The notes under the pieces: model-generated
What the model saw: only the letters and a program-made list of their open reading frames with translations
Told to the model about the DNA's origin: nothing
Databases searched by the model: none
Part shown: positions 51,416 through 59,813 of the stretch, one piece after another
Position numbering within the stretch: the first letter of the stretch is position 1
How the letters are laid out: every line of letters starts with the position of its first letter
Position numbers and translations under genes: made by a program
Source: an uncultured Clostridia bacterium
Lineage (GTDB): Bacteria; Bacillota; Clostridia; Christensenellales; Borkfalkiaceae
Assembly: GCA_947627665.1 (NCBI GenBank)
Contig: CANQWX010000008.1
Coordinates: forward strand, 1-64,000
Direction: 5' to 3'
Length of the DNA stretch: 64,000 nt

Positions 51416-52303
51416 TTATTCTTCCTTTACATACCCCAGCTCCCGCAGCATGCCGCCGCGGTCCCGCCAATCCTCGCGCACCTTGACGTAGGTCGTTAAA
51501 AACACCTTCTTGCCCAAAAATTTTTCCATGTCCTGCCGCGCGAACGAGGCGGCCTCTTTGAGCGCCTTGCCCTGTTTTCCGATGAGGATCGCCTTGTGGT
51601 TCTGCTTTTCGCAGACAATGTCTAAATTTACCTCGACCACGCCGTCGCCGCGGTCCTCGAACTTGTTGATGACGACCGCCACGCCGTGGGGGATCTCCTT
51701 GTCGTATTTGAGCAGAATTTTCTCGCGCATGATCTCGGCGAGCATGAACCGCTCGCTCTTGTCCGACACGATCCCCTCGGGAAAGAGCGGCTCCCCCTCG
51801 GGAAGGAGGGACAGGATCGCCTCTTCGAGCCGCTTGAGATTCTTCCCCTTGCGCGCGGAAACGGGGTACACGTCCGCCGTGACGCCCGCCTCTGCGATCG
51901 CCTTCACGTCCGGGGGGATGCGCTCCTCGGGCATGATGTCGGTCTTGGTATAGGCGATGAGCATGGGCAGAGAGAGGGAGGCGTACTTCTTCATGAGCGC
52001 GGTGTCGCTCTCGTCCACCCCCGCGTGCCCGTCGTGGACGAACAGGATGGCGTCCACGTCTTTGCTCGTATTCTCGGTGGTGCGCATCATCAGCCCTGTC
52101 AGCTCGTTGCGCTGCTTGTAAATTCCCGGCGTGTCCGCAAAGACGATCTGCCCGCCCGCGAGGTTGAGAATGCCCAAGATGCGGTCCCGCGTGGTCTGCG
52201 GCTTGGGGGAAGTGATGGCGACCTTTTCCCCCACGAGCACGTTGATGAGGGTGCTCTTGCCCGCGTTTGCCTTGCCGATAACGGCTACCGTTCCGCTCTT
52301 CAT
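51416..52303 (-). CDS. era: GTPase Era
   Basis: A 295-residue GTPase needed for 30S assembly; it binds the 3' end of 16S rRNA. G1 GKANAGKSTLINVL (about 10), G2 PQTTRDRILGI, G3 DTPGIYKQ (about 57), G4 AYTKTDIM (about 120) and G5 VSARKGK are all present. The KH domain follows, with EVNLDIVCEKQNHKAILIGK and the GxxG-like GKQGKALKEA (about 243). Normal length. Overlaps ybeY by 4 nt. Confidence 0.97.
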   Translation of the reverse strand: MKSGTVAVIGKANAGKSTLINVLVGEKVAITSPKPQTTRDRILGILNLAGGQIVFADTPGIYKQRNELTGLMMRTTENTSKDVDAILFVHDGHAGVDESDTALMKKYASLSLPMLIAYTKTDIMPEERIPPDVKAIAEAGVTADVYPVSARKGKNLKRLEEAILSLLPEGEPLFPEGIVSDKSERFMLAEIMREKILLKYDKEIPHGVAVVINKFEDRGDGVVEVNLDIVCEKQNHKAILIGKQGKALKEAASFARQDMEKFLGKKVFLTTYVKVREDWRDRGGMLRELGYVKEE

Positions 52304-52797
52304 TCTCTCTTCAACCCCATTTTTTGCATGACCGTTTCCTCTTTTTCCCGCATCTTTTTGCGGTCCTCCTCCCTTTCGTGGTCGTACCCCAAACAGTGCA
52401 AAACGCCGTGGACGGCGAGATAGCAGATCTCCCGTTCGATGGAATGCCCGTACTCCTTTGCCTGCTCTTCGGCGCGCGCTGTGCAGATGACGACGCTGCC
52501 CAGATAGAGGCGGGTACGGCGGAAAATTTTCCCGCGGCGCTCTATGCAGCCGATGTGCTCCGCCGCCAAAATAGGCTCCCCCGCCTTGAAATTGTCGGCG
52601 GGAAAGCTCAGCACGTCGGTGACGGCGTCCACCCCCCGCTCCCGCGCGTTGAGGGCGCGGATCTCCTCCTGCGAAACGAAGAGCAGCTCGACAAGGAGAG
52701 GGGTATCGCTCACGGCAAGCCCGCCGAGCGCCAAGAGAAGCGCAGCCCGTCTGCGCCGCGGCAGCCCTTCGCCGTCGAGATAAAATTTACTTGCCAT
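52300..52797 (-). CDS. ybeY: Endoribonuclease YbeY
   Basis: A 165-residue metal-dependent RNase that acts in 16S rRNA 3' maturation. The zinc motif HGVLHCLGYDHE (H-x3-H-x5-H, about 132) is intact, and the preceding NARERGVDAVTDVLSFPAD is the family block. It lies between pgpH (11-nt overlap) and era (4-nt overlap). Confidence 0.95.
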   Translation of the reverse strand: MASKFYLDGEGLPRRRRAALLLALGGLAVSDTPLLVELLFVSQEEIRALNARERGVDAVTDVLSFPADNFKAGEPILAAEHIGCIERRGKIFRRTRLYLGSVVICTARAEEQAKEYGHSIEREICYLAVHGVLHCLGYDHEREEDRKKMREKEETVMQKMGLKRE

Positions 52798-54337
52798 CCT
52801 TCTCTCCGGAGTCGTCTTTCACGACTTCCCGCGCACGGTTGAAGCGAATGGACGGATATTTGACCCTGTGGTGATGCACGCCCGAGAGCGCGTCGACGAT
52901 CGTTTCTTTAATGGTGGTCAGTTCCCGCATCGTGATGTCGCAGTCGGTGAACTGGTCGAGGTCCATGCGCTCCTCGATGACCGAACGCACCATGCGCTCG
53001 ACGTTTTCGGGCGTGCGCTCTTTGAGGGTGCGCGCCGCCGCCTCGGACGCGTCCGCGATCATGATGATCGCCGCCGTCTTGGTGTGCGGGGTGGGTCCGA
53101 GGTAGGAATAGTCCTTGATGTTGGCGTCCCCGCCCGAGAGGCGCATCGCCTTGTCGTAGAAGAACTTGATGGGCAGCGTGCCGTGGTGCTCGCGCGCGAT
53201 GTCGGCGATCTCCTTGGGCAGCCGCGCCGCCATCAGCAGTTCGTAGCCGTCCGTCGCGTGGGAGCGGATGATGTCCGCCGAGAGTTCGGGCGTGAGTTCG
53301 TCGTGCAGGTTGTAGCCCGATTGGTTCTCGGTGAAGCAGTCGGGCTGTTTGAGCTTGCCGACGTCGTGGTAGTACGCCGCCGCACGGGCAAGTTCGGCGT
53401 TTTCGCCGATGGCGATCGCGCAGGACTCCGCAAGCTGCGCCACGATGAGGGAGTGGTTGAAGGTGCCGGGCGCCTCCGCGCGCAACCGCTTGATGAGGGG
53501 CACGTTGGCGCTCGTCAGCTCCCTGAGGCGGAACACCGTGAGGCGGTTGAAGGTAAATTCGAGCACGGGCAAGAAACAGAGGGTGAGCGCCGAGGAGAGG
53601 AAACACCCCAAAATGCCGTACCCCGCCGAGGCGATGTAGGCGATCCAGTGTGCCTTTTCAAAGACGCGGAAGGCGGGCAGCTCCAGCAGCAGAATGACGA
53701 TGACGGTGGGAATGGACACGAAGGTGCCGAGCAGCAGCATGCCGCCGCGCGTCTTGACGTTGGCTGCCGTGAGCACGGCGAAGGTGCCGCACACGAAGCC
53801 GAGCATGAGGGAGAAATACACCTCGGGCTGGATGCCGCTCTCCACGCCGGGAACGCCCGCAAGCCCCGCGCCCGAGGACGCGAAGTTGTCCGTATAGGTG
53901 TCGATGACGAAGATGAGCAGCGAAAAGACGAAGTTCAGAAGGATCGCCTGCCTGCGGTTGAAGAGGAAGAGGCTTAAAAGCGCCATGAGCGCCATCGGGC
54001 GGGCGAACACGCTGACGAACCTGCCCATGAGATAGCAGATGAGCACGGAAACGGTCATCAGCGAAAAGATGAGGAGGGCGTTCTTCGCGTTGGACAGGAA
54101 GGCGCGGTCCTCGAAGTAGAAGTAGTAATAGACGATGTAAAAGAGGAGCAGCACGCTCACGCAGAGGGAGAGGAAGCGGGACAGGCCGTCCGTGAAATAG
54201 TCCACCCAGCCCTGCGGGTTGTTGATGACGATCATGAGCAGCACGAAGAGGATGAAGGAGAAGTAGCACAGAGCGAACATCAGCGCGCTTCTCAAAAGGC
54301 TTGTCCTCTTCACGGGCTTGATGAGATCGGGTTTCAT
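52787..54337 (-). CDS. pgpH: 7TM-HD phosphohydrolase (PgpH/YqfF), short form
   Basis: A 516-residue membrane protein. A single N-terminal helix (about 15-37) is followed by six or seven helices (about 50-290) and a cytoplasmic HD domain: the ENAELARAAAYYHDVGKLKQP block (about 335), IIRSHATDGYELLMAARLPK and IADIAREHHGTLPIKFFYDK. In Listeria and Bacillus this domain hydrolyses c-di-AMP. The ~250-residue extracellular 7TMR-HDED domain found between the first and second helix in longer homologues appears to be missing. It overlaps phoH by 4 nt. Confidence 0.92.
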   Translation of the reverse strand: MKPDLIKPVKRTSLLRSALMFALCYFSFILFVLLMIVINNPQGWVDYFTDGLSRFLSLCVSVLLLFYIVYYYFYFEDRAFLSNAKNALLIFSLMTVSVLICYLMGRFVSVFARPMALMALLSLFLFNRRQAILLNFVFSLLIFVIDTYTDNFASSGAGLAGVPGVESGIQPEVYFSLMLGFVCGTFAVLTAANVKTRGGMLLLGTFVSIPTVIVILLLELPAFRVFEKAHWIAYIASAGYGILGCFLSSALTLCFLPVLEFTFNRLTVFRLRELTSANVPLIKRLRAEAPGTFNHSLIVAQLAESCAIAIGENAELARAAAYYHDVGKLKQPDCFTENQSGYNLHDELTPELSADIIRSHATDGYELLMAARLPKEIADIAREHHGTLPIKFFYDKAMRLSGGDANIKDYSYLGPTPHTKTAAIIMIADASEAAARTLKERTPENVERMVRSVIEERMDLDQFTDCDITMRELTTIKETIVDALSGVHHHRVKYPSIRFNRAREVVKDDSGEKDGK

Positions 54338-55305
54338 CTCTTTTCTCCTTTGCTCCTTTTTTGCTCGTCCTTTTCATAGGCGCGGACGATGCGCATCACG
54401 AGGGGATGGCGCACGACGTCCTTCTCCGTGAGGGTGCAGACGGCGACGCCCTCCACGTCCCCGAGAATGGTGACCGCCTGTTTGAGGCCGCTCCGCTTGC
54501 CGTCGGGGAGGTCGGTCTGGGTGAGATCGCCCGTGACGATCATCTTGCTCCCCTCGCCGAGGCGGGTCAAAAACATCTTCATCTGCTCGCAGGTGCAGTT
54601 CTGCGCCTCGTCCAAGATAACGAAGGCGTCCGAGAGCGTCCTCCCGCGCATGTAGGCGAGCGGCGCCACCTCGATCGCGCCCTTTTCGAGCAGTTTCGCA
54701 TACGTTTCGAGGCCGAACATCTCCTGCAGCGCGTCATAGAGCGGGCGCAGGTAGGGATCGACCTTGGTCTGCATGTCCCCGGGAAGAAAGCCGAGCTTTT
54801 CGCCCGCCTCCACCGCGGGACGGGTGAGAATGATCTTCTCCGTTTCGTGGCTCTTGTACGCCGCCACGGCGAGGCACACCGCAAGGTAGGTCTTGCCCGT
54901 GCCCGCAGGCCCCACGCCGAAGGTGACGGTGTTCTTGCGGATGGCGGAAACGTACTCCTTTTGCCCGACCGTCTTGCATTTGATGGGCTTTCCGCGCGAA
55001 GTGACGGCGACGACGTCCTTCATCATGCTGCCGAAATCGGCGCGCTTCCCCTCCCGCGCAAGTTCGAGGCAATAGAGAAGATCCCCCTTGCCGGCGTTGC
55101 CGCCCGCGTCCAAAAGGGAGAGCAGGTTCTCAAGCGCCGCCGCGCCGACCGCCGCGCCGCCCCCCTCGAGCACGATCCGCGTGCCCTCTACCCGCACCGC
55201 GACCGAAAGTTCGCGCGCGAGGAATTCGAGGTTCTCGTCAAAGACCCCCAAGACCTTGGCGAGCTTCTCCAGCCCGCCCGTTTCTACCGTGACCGCTTGA
55301 TCCAT
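54334..55305 (-). CDS. phoH: PhoH-like ATPase
   Basis: A 323-residue protein. The P-loop is GVGPAGTGKTYLAV (about 130), followed by KIILTRPAVEAGEKLGFLPG and the Walker B AFVILDEAQNCT (about 220), then GDLTQTDLPDGKRSGLKQA. It is a cytoplasmic ATPase or RNA helicase-like protein; its role in Firmicutes is unknown, but it always accompanies ybeY. Start at 55305 with GAGGAG; the 536-residue track ORF runs on into yqfD. Confidence 0.94.
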   Translation of the reverse strand: MDQAVTVETGGLEKLAKVLGVFDENLEFLARELSVAVRVEGTRIVLEGGGAAVGAAALENLLSLLDAGGNAGKGDLLYCLELAREGKRADFGSMMKDVVAVTSRGKPIKCKTVGQKEYVSAIRKNTVTFGVGPAGTGKTYLAVCLAVAAYKSHETEKIILTRPAVEAGEKLGFLPGDMQTKVDPYLRPLYDALQEMFGLETYAKLLEKGAIEVAPLAYMRGRTLSDAFVILDEAQNCTCEQMKMFLTRLGEGSKMIVTGDLTQTDLPDGKRSGLKQAVTILGDVEGVAVCTLTEKDVVRHPLVMRIVRAYEKDEQKRSKGEKR

Positions 55306-55313
55306 TGCGCTCC

Positions 55314-56186
55314 TCAGCCGAGATTGAGCGACGCGGAGGCAAACGCCCTGCCCGTCACCGCAAATCCCCGCTCCGTAGGTGTATATGTAAGTTCGCTCTC
55401 GCCGAAGTCGATGAGCGCCTGCGCCCGCGCCTCTTCCTCCGTGCCGGAATATTCCGCCTGCACGGGATAGGAGATCTTGACGCGTCCGATGACCGCGACC
55501 TGCCGCCGCGCGCCGCCGTAGTCCGCAAACGGCTCCACTGCCGTCTGTCCCTTTTCCACCTCGTCCCCCACTTGCACACAGGGAGTGCCGCGCAGAACGG
55601 TAAGCTCCTCCACCCTGCCCTTGGCGGGCACGAGAAGGGGGACGCAGGCAAGGGGGGAATGCTCCCCGCTCACTTCGAGCTGTACCGTCAACACCCCGCC
55701 CGACGCGCGCAGTTCGCAGAAAGCGACGTTCGGAAGGGACAGAAGCTCCGCCGAAAAGGCGTTGAGATCGCGCGGCATCGCCGAGAGAAAGGTCACGCCG
55801 CCCGCGGCGAGCGTTTCGCGCACTTCCCGCCCGTAGTATGCCCCGCTGCCCACCACTTCCACGCGGAGGACGCGGCGCTGGAAACCGCCCGCGGCAAGCA
55901 CGAACAGGAGCGTTCCCAAAATAAGCCCGATGTGCGCAACGCATTTTTTGTAGGCAAAAGCAAGTCCGCGTTCGCGCACTTCCTCTATATTATAGCACGC
56001 GCCGCGCAAAATTGCAAAGGCTTTTTCGCCGTCTTTGCGGGAAACCTCCAGCGAGAGGAGATTTTTTCCCTCGCGGCGGACGCGGAAAACATCGATCCCC
56101 GCCCGCGCGAGCTTATCGGGCACGCGGTCGCAGGAGAGGGAGGAGAGGCGGATGCGCACCCTGCCGGGCAGAAGCGGACCTTTCAC
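55314..56186 (-). CDS. yqfD: Sporulation protein YqfD
   Basis: A 290-residue membrane protein. A single helix (IGLILGTLLFVLAAGGFQ, about 86-103) follows a ~80-residue cytoplasmic domain; the rest is extracytoplasmic, with RVLRVEVVGSGAYYGREVRE and SEKGQTA-like sequences. It matches the YqfD (SpoIV-type) family found in spore formers. YqfD acts with YqfC in the mother cell in Bacillus. yqfC overlaps by 4 nt and phoH follows 8 bp downstream. Confidence 0.9.
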   Translation of the reverse strand: MKGPLLPGRVRIRLSSLSCDRVPDKLARAGIDVFRVRREGKNLLSLEVSRKDGEKAFAILRGACYNIEEVRERGLAFAYKKCVAHIGLILGTLLFVLAAGGFQRRVLRVEVVGSGAYYGREVRETLAAGGVTFLSAMPRDLNAFSAELLSLPNVAFCELRASGGVLTVQLEVSGEHSPLACVPLLVPAKGRVEELTVLRGTPCVQVGDEVEKGQTAVEPFADYGGARRQVAVIGRVKISYPVQAEYSGTEEEARAQALIDFGESELTYTPTERGFAVTGRAFASASLNLG

Positions 56187-56431
56187 AGCCGTTCCACCTT
56201 GAAGATCTCTCCCCGCACGGAGGCGTCCCCGCCGCCGTATTTGCCGAGGGAGAGGCCCTTGCCCTCCACGCGCACCCCTCCCTTTTTGCCGCGAAAGACG
56301 ACGAGCGCGTCGCTGAAAGCGTCCAGCCGCCGAACGTTCTGGAAGTAACCGCCCCCCGCCGCGACGGTATATTGCACCTCGCTTCCCGCCTCCGCCCCGA
56401 GCGCTTTTACGATCTCCGCAAGAAATCTCAT
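56183..56431 (-). CDS. yqfC: Sporulation protein YqfC
   Basis: An 82-residue protein of the YabP/YqfC family; the pattern GGYFQNVRRLDAFSDALVVF followed by KGLSLGKYGGGDASVRGEIF fits. First gene of the seven- to eight-gene operon. A CATAAAAT box, which resembles a sigma-E -10 element, lies immediately upstream (56439-56446) but is very close to the ATG, so its role is uncertain. Confidence 0.85.
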   Translation of the reverse strand: MRFLAEIVKALGAEAGSEVQYTVAAGGGYFQNVRRLDAFSDALVVFRGKKGGVRVEGKGLSLGKYGGGDASVRGEIFKVERL

Positions 56432-56464
56432 ATTCCCTATTTTATGCGCCGCGCCCTTTTCTCA

Positions 56465-56750
56465 TGCCACCCCGCAAATTCCCCCACTCACGTCATGTTG
56501 AGCGGAACGAAGTGAAGTCGAAACATCTCTACCGCATTATCATAAGGTTGAGATTTCTCCACTCCGCCTTCGGCTTCGGTCGAAATGACGAAAAGGGGTA
56601 CCCCCTCCTGCGGAGGGGGATAAAGGGGGTGGGCATCTTGGCGCCCCTGCAGGGGAGCTGGCGAGGCGTTAGCCGAGCCTGAGGGGTTTGAGAACCCTTT
56701 CCCCCTCGCGTTGCTCATGCCACTTTCCCTTTCAGGGACAGCAAGCACCC
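56465..56750. repeat. Gene-free mosaic of dispersed repeats
   Basis: A GAAATGACG-type module with GTCATGTTGAGCGGAACGAAG (56489-56596), a CCCCTCC linker and a SLKGKVP/GERV module (56637-56745). No gene. Confidence 0.88.
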
Positions 56751-56797
56751 CCCCCCACAAAAAAAGCAAAAATAATCGGCACATATGCCACACAAAC

Positions 56798-56817
56798 GAA
56801 CGTTTGTTTGATATAAT
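56798..56817 (+). promoter_or_regulatory. Extended -10 promoter with LexA-like box
   Basis: GAACGTTTGTTT fits the Firmicute LexA pattern GAAC-N4-GTTY and lies 2 nt before TATAAT; TGATATAAT is an extended -10. No -35 is seen. The whole stretch ACAAACGAACGTTTGT is an inverted repeat. Confidence 0.5.
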
Positions 56818-56823
56818 AGAGGC

Positions 56824-57552
56824 ATGAAGAAAAGTTTTGTCCTCTACGAAAGCTATGGAAGGCAGCTCGAATTGCTCGACTTCGAGCAGAGCGGACGCCT
56901 CCTCAAAGCGATCTTTGCCCATGAGTACGGCGGCAAACAGCCCGCCCTCGACGCGCTTACCATGATGCTCTACCTCGAGATCGAGAGTACGCTCGACCGC
57001 GACCGCAAGCAATACGATCTCGTCTGCCAAAAGCGGGCGGACGCAGGACGGCAGGGCGGCAGACCCCGCAGCGATTTTTCTTGTTCCGAAAAAAAAGCAA
57101 ATGCTTTCAAGAATGAGAATGAGAATGAAAATGAGAATGTAGATGAGAAGGAGCGCGTTCCCTCGGCGCCCGCTGCCGTGCGGCGCGCCCGCGGGACCGA
57201 CCCCACCGAAAAGATCGCGGAGCGGGAGCGTTTTTACAGCGTCCGGAAGCAACGTGCGGAGGACGAGGCGGAGAAAAACTTAGAAAAGGCGCGCGGAGAT
57301 GTGGAATTCCGCGACGCCGAACGGGAGATGAAGGACGCAGAGATCTCTCTTGCGCGGGCAGAGGCACGGGGAGAGGACCCGTCTGCCCTTCGGAAGCTGC
57401 TCTATATGGCAAAAAAGAGGCGATGTGCGGCGATGGCACGGCTGCACTTTGCCGAGAGCGACTTTTTGCCGCGGTATGCGTGTAAAAAGTGTTCGGACAC
57501 GGGCTTTTTGCCCAACGGCCGCGGCTGCGACTGCTTTTTGCGCAGCGGGTAA
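56824..57552 (+). CDS. DUF6291-like protein with C-terminal Cys motif
   Basis: A 242-residue protein. Residues 1-85 (SFVLYESYGRQLELLDFEQS, then LDALTMMLYLEIESTLDRDR) match the DUF6291 type often found in phage or plasmid replication proteins. A Lys/Asn/Glu-rich linker (KNENENENENVDEKE) is followed by a long charged helical region (about 130-200). The C-terminus, YACKKCSDTGFLPNGRGCDCF, is like the zinc element at the N-terminus of DnaC/DnaI-type helicase loaders. No phage genes are near. Its promoter overlaps a LexA-like box. Confidence 0.65.
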   Translation: MKKSFVLYESYGRQLELLDFEQSGRLLKAIFAHEYGGKQPALDALTMMLYLEIESTLDRDRKQYDLVCQKRADAGRQGGRPRSDFSCSEKKANAFKNENENENENVDEKERVPSAPAAVRRARGTDPTEKIAERERFYSVRKQRAEDEAEKNLEKARGDVEFRDAEREMKDAEISLARAEARGEDPSALRKLLYMAKKRRCAAMARLHFAESDFLPRYACKKCSDTGFLPNGRGCDCFLRSG

Positions 57553-57885
57553 CGGCATGACCTGCCCCCGTTCACGGGGGCGGGTGGCGCCGTCAGGCGA
57601 CAGGTGGGGGCATTCCCACGTCATGTTGAGCGGAACGAAGTGAAGTCGAAACATGGTCCACTTGTCACCCATTCGACTGCGCTCAGGGTGACGTAAAGAG
57701 GACGCGGGGCTTGCCCACCCCCCTACCCGTTTTGGCGGCAGGGACCGCCAAAACCCCGTCGGCGAGGCCACGCCTCCTGTCGCGGCGCCCCTCACAGCCC
57801 GCTGGGCTGTTGAGAGAACGGCGCCGCTCCACCCCCATGGAGGGGGCACACATGGCGCCTCCTAAGGAGGGGGTAAGGGTGGAAA
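57553..57885. repeat. Gene-free mosaic of dispersed repeats
   Basis: A CACCTGCC module with the CCTGCCCCCG/CGGGGGCGGG hairpin (57559-57615), a GAAATGACG-type module (57618-57702) and CCCCTCC-type and GGCGCC-rich fragments up to 57885. No gene. Confidence 0.82.
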
Positions 57886-57887
57886 AA

Positions 57888-57912
57888 AACGCCTCCGAGG
57901 GGGAAGCGTCTT
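57888..57912 (-). terminator. Intrinsic terminator of gap
   Basis: On the minus strand ACGCTTCC pairs with GGAGGCGT (one G-U pair) and TTTTTTCC follows. Confidence 0.78.
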
Positions 57913-57947
57913 TTTACCTGTCTTATTTGCCTTTCGATCGCGCGGCC

Positions 57948-58973
57948 TTACTTCAGTTCCGCAAAGTACTTGATGGTACGCACCATCTGCGATGTGTAAG
58001 AGTTCTCGTTGTCGTACCAAGCCACGACCTGTACCTGATAGGTTTCGTCGTCGATCTTGGTGACCATCGTCTGGGTCGCGTCGAAGATGGAGCCGTGGGT
58101 CTCGCCGATGATATCGGAGGACACGAGCTGTTCCTCGGTGTAGCCGAAGGAAGCGGAAGCGGCAGCCTTCATCGCCGCATTGATGCTTGCGGGCGTGACG
58201 TCCTTGCCCTTGACGACCGCGACCAAAATGGTGGTGGAGCCGGTGGGAACGGGAACGCGCTGCGCGGAGCCGATGAGCTTACCGTTCAACTCGGGAATGA
58301 CGAGGCCGATCGCCTTGGCTGCGCCCGTGGAATTGGGCACGATGTTGACAGCCGCGGCTCTCGCTCTTCTCAGATCGCCCTTTCTGTGGGGGCCGTCGAG
58401 CACCATCTGGTCGCCCGTGAAGGCGTGGACGGTGGTCATGATGCCGCTGACGATGGGATAGGCGTTGTTCAGCGTATACGCCATGGGAGCAAGGCAGTTC
58501 GTGGTGCAGGAAGCGGCGGAGATGATGGTATCGGAAGAGGTGAGCTTCTTCTCGTTGACGCCGTAGACGATGGTGGGAAGATCGCTGCCCGCGGGCGCGG
58601 AGATGACGACCTTCTTGGCGCCGGCGTCGATGTGCGCCTGGCTCTTTGCCTTGGAGGTGTAGAAGCCCGTGCATTCGAGCACGACGTCCACATTGAGCGC
58701 CTTCCACGGGAGATTGACGGCGTCCTTCTCCTTGTAGATGGTGATGGTCTTGCCGCAGACGGTGATGGTACCCGCCTCGTCGTCCGCCGACACGGTGTCC
58801 GCATGTTCGTATCTGCCCTGTGCGGAGTCGTACTTCAAAAGATGCGCGAGCATGGTGGGGCTGGTGAGGTCGTTGATGGCGACGATCTCGTACCCTTCCG
58901 CGCCGAACATCTGGCGGAACGCGAGGCGGCCGATGCGGCCGAATCCGTTGATTGCAACTCTTACATTTGCCAT
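57948..58973 (-). CDS. gap: Glyceraldehyde-3-phosphate dehydrogenase
   Basis: A 341-residue glycolytic enzyme that oxidises glyceraldehyde 3-phosphate to 1,3-bisphosphoglycerate with NAD. The Rossmann start is [20 protein letters not shown]; the active site is [11 protein letters not shown] (Cys near 155), then the [20 protein letters not shown] anion-binding segment and the C-terminal [12 protein letters not shown]. The residue after NDL in VAINDLTSP is compatible with NAD. Normal length; start at 58973 with GGAGG. Monocistronic. Confidence 0.97.
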   Translation of the reverse strand: MANVRVAINGFGRIGRLAFRQMFGAEGYEIVAINDLTSPTMLAHLLKYDSAQGRYEHADTVSADDEAGTITVCGKTITIYKEKDAVNLPWKALNVDVVLECTGFYTSKAKSQAHIDAGAKKVVISAPAGSDLPTIVYGVNEKKLTSSDTIISAASCTTNCLAPMAYTLNNAYPIVSGIMTTVHAFTGDQMVLDGPHRKGDLRRARAAAVNIVPNSTGAAKAIGLVIPELNGKLIGSAQRVPVPTGSTTILVAVVKGKDVTPASINAAMKAAASASFGYTEEQLVSSDIIGETHGSIFDATQTMVTKIDDETYQVQVVAWYDNENSYTSQMVRTIKYFAELK

Positions 58974-59029
58974 AATAAAAAATCCTCCGATATGGCTCCC
59001 TTTGCGAAAGCCGATTTTTTTACGCCAAC

Positions 59030-59058
59030 ATTCTAACATAATTTTTCGGGTTCGTCAA
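59030..59058 (-). promoter_or_regulatory. Sigma-A promoter of gap
   Basis: On the minus strand TTGACG, 17 nt, TAGAAT. Confidence 0.8.
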
Positions 59059-59192
59059 TATTCTTTCGCTATTTTTTTCTTTTTTTGTAAAGCCTTTCCG
59101 CCCCGATCCGACAAGATACGGCGCGATCGCCCAAAATCAGGCGGAGAAGGCGGGGAAAGGGGGCGCATATCATAACGGCGGAGGTAATGTCT

Positions 59193-59798
59193 ATGGAACT
59201 TTCTCTGTTGCCCGGTACCCCCGTCCTCTCCCCCGCGGGAGAAGCGCTCGGGTACGTCAAAAGCGTATACGTCTTGAAAAACCGCCTCTCTGCGCTCGGC
59301 TGCGCGGACGGCGGAGAAGAGGAATTTTTTCTGCCCGCCCAAAAGCTAAGCTTCTCGGAAAAGGGGGTGACGGCGGGCAGGGCGAAAACTTCCGCCCCTT
59401 CGGGAGAGCCGTGCCCCGTGGGACGGGCGGTATTTGGCCGCACGGGCAAATTTTTGGGGCGGTGCTGCGGCTTCGATCCCGAGGCGGGGACCCTCTCCGC
59501 CCGCCGCGGGGAAGCGACGCTCGTCTTTCCCCTCTCCCGTGCCGCGGCGGGCGACGTCGTCCTCATCTCCCCCACGCACGAAAAAAAGAACGGCCCTGCC
59601 GCGAAAAACGCGATACGGGTCGATAAAACGCAAAAAATAAGCGCGGAAAACGGAGCGCACGGGCTGCTCGGGAAGCGGGTGAAACGGCCCGTGGAGGGCG
59701 TGGCGGAAGCGGGTGAAACGGTCACCCCCGCCACCTTGCAGCGGGCGCGGGAGAACAACCGCCTCCTCGAACTCGCCGCGAGCACGCTCACCGCCTGA
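59193..59798 (+). CDS. PRC-barrel-like domain protein
   Basis: A 201-residue protein. The first ~75 residues (GTPVLSPAGEALGYVKSVYV, LPAQKLSFSEKGVTAGR) and residues 80-125 (GRAVFGRTGKFLGRCCGF) look like two PRC-barrel-type units. The C-terminal part is helical and Ala/Glu-rich. The role is unknown; clostridial PRC-barrel genes often concern sporulation or metabolism. The ATG at 59187 is only 2 nt after GGAGG, so I prefer the ATG at 59193. It converges on pyrE with an 8-bp gap. Confidence 0.6.
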   Translation: MELSLLPGTPVLSPAGEALGYVKSVYVLKNRLSALGCADGGEEEFFLPAQKLSFSEKGVTAGRAKTSAPSGEPCPVGRAVFGRTGKFLGRCCGFDPEAGTLSARRGEATLVFPLSRAAAGDVVLISPTHEKKNGPAAKNAIRVDKTQKISAENGAHGLLGKRVKRPVEGVAEAGETVTPATLQRARENNRLLELAASTLTA

Positions 59799-59813
59799 AA
59801 CTTGCCTCAGGCG
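59792..59813. other. Inverted repeat spanning two convergent stop codons
   Basis: CGCCTGA (59792-59798) and TCAGGCG (59807-59813) are complementary; each contains the stop codon of one gene (PRC-like gene on the plus strand, pyrE on the minus strand). It has no U-tract. Confidence 0.7.

Noticed and set aside
59187-59195. Earlier ATG of the PRC-like gene
   Set aside because: It lies only 2 nt after GGAGG; the ATG six bases later has normal spacing. The difference is two residues.
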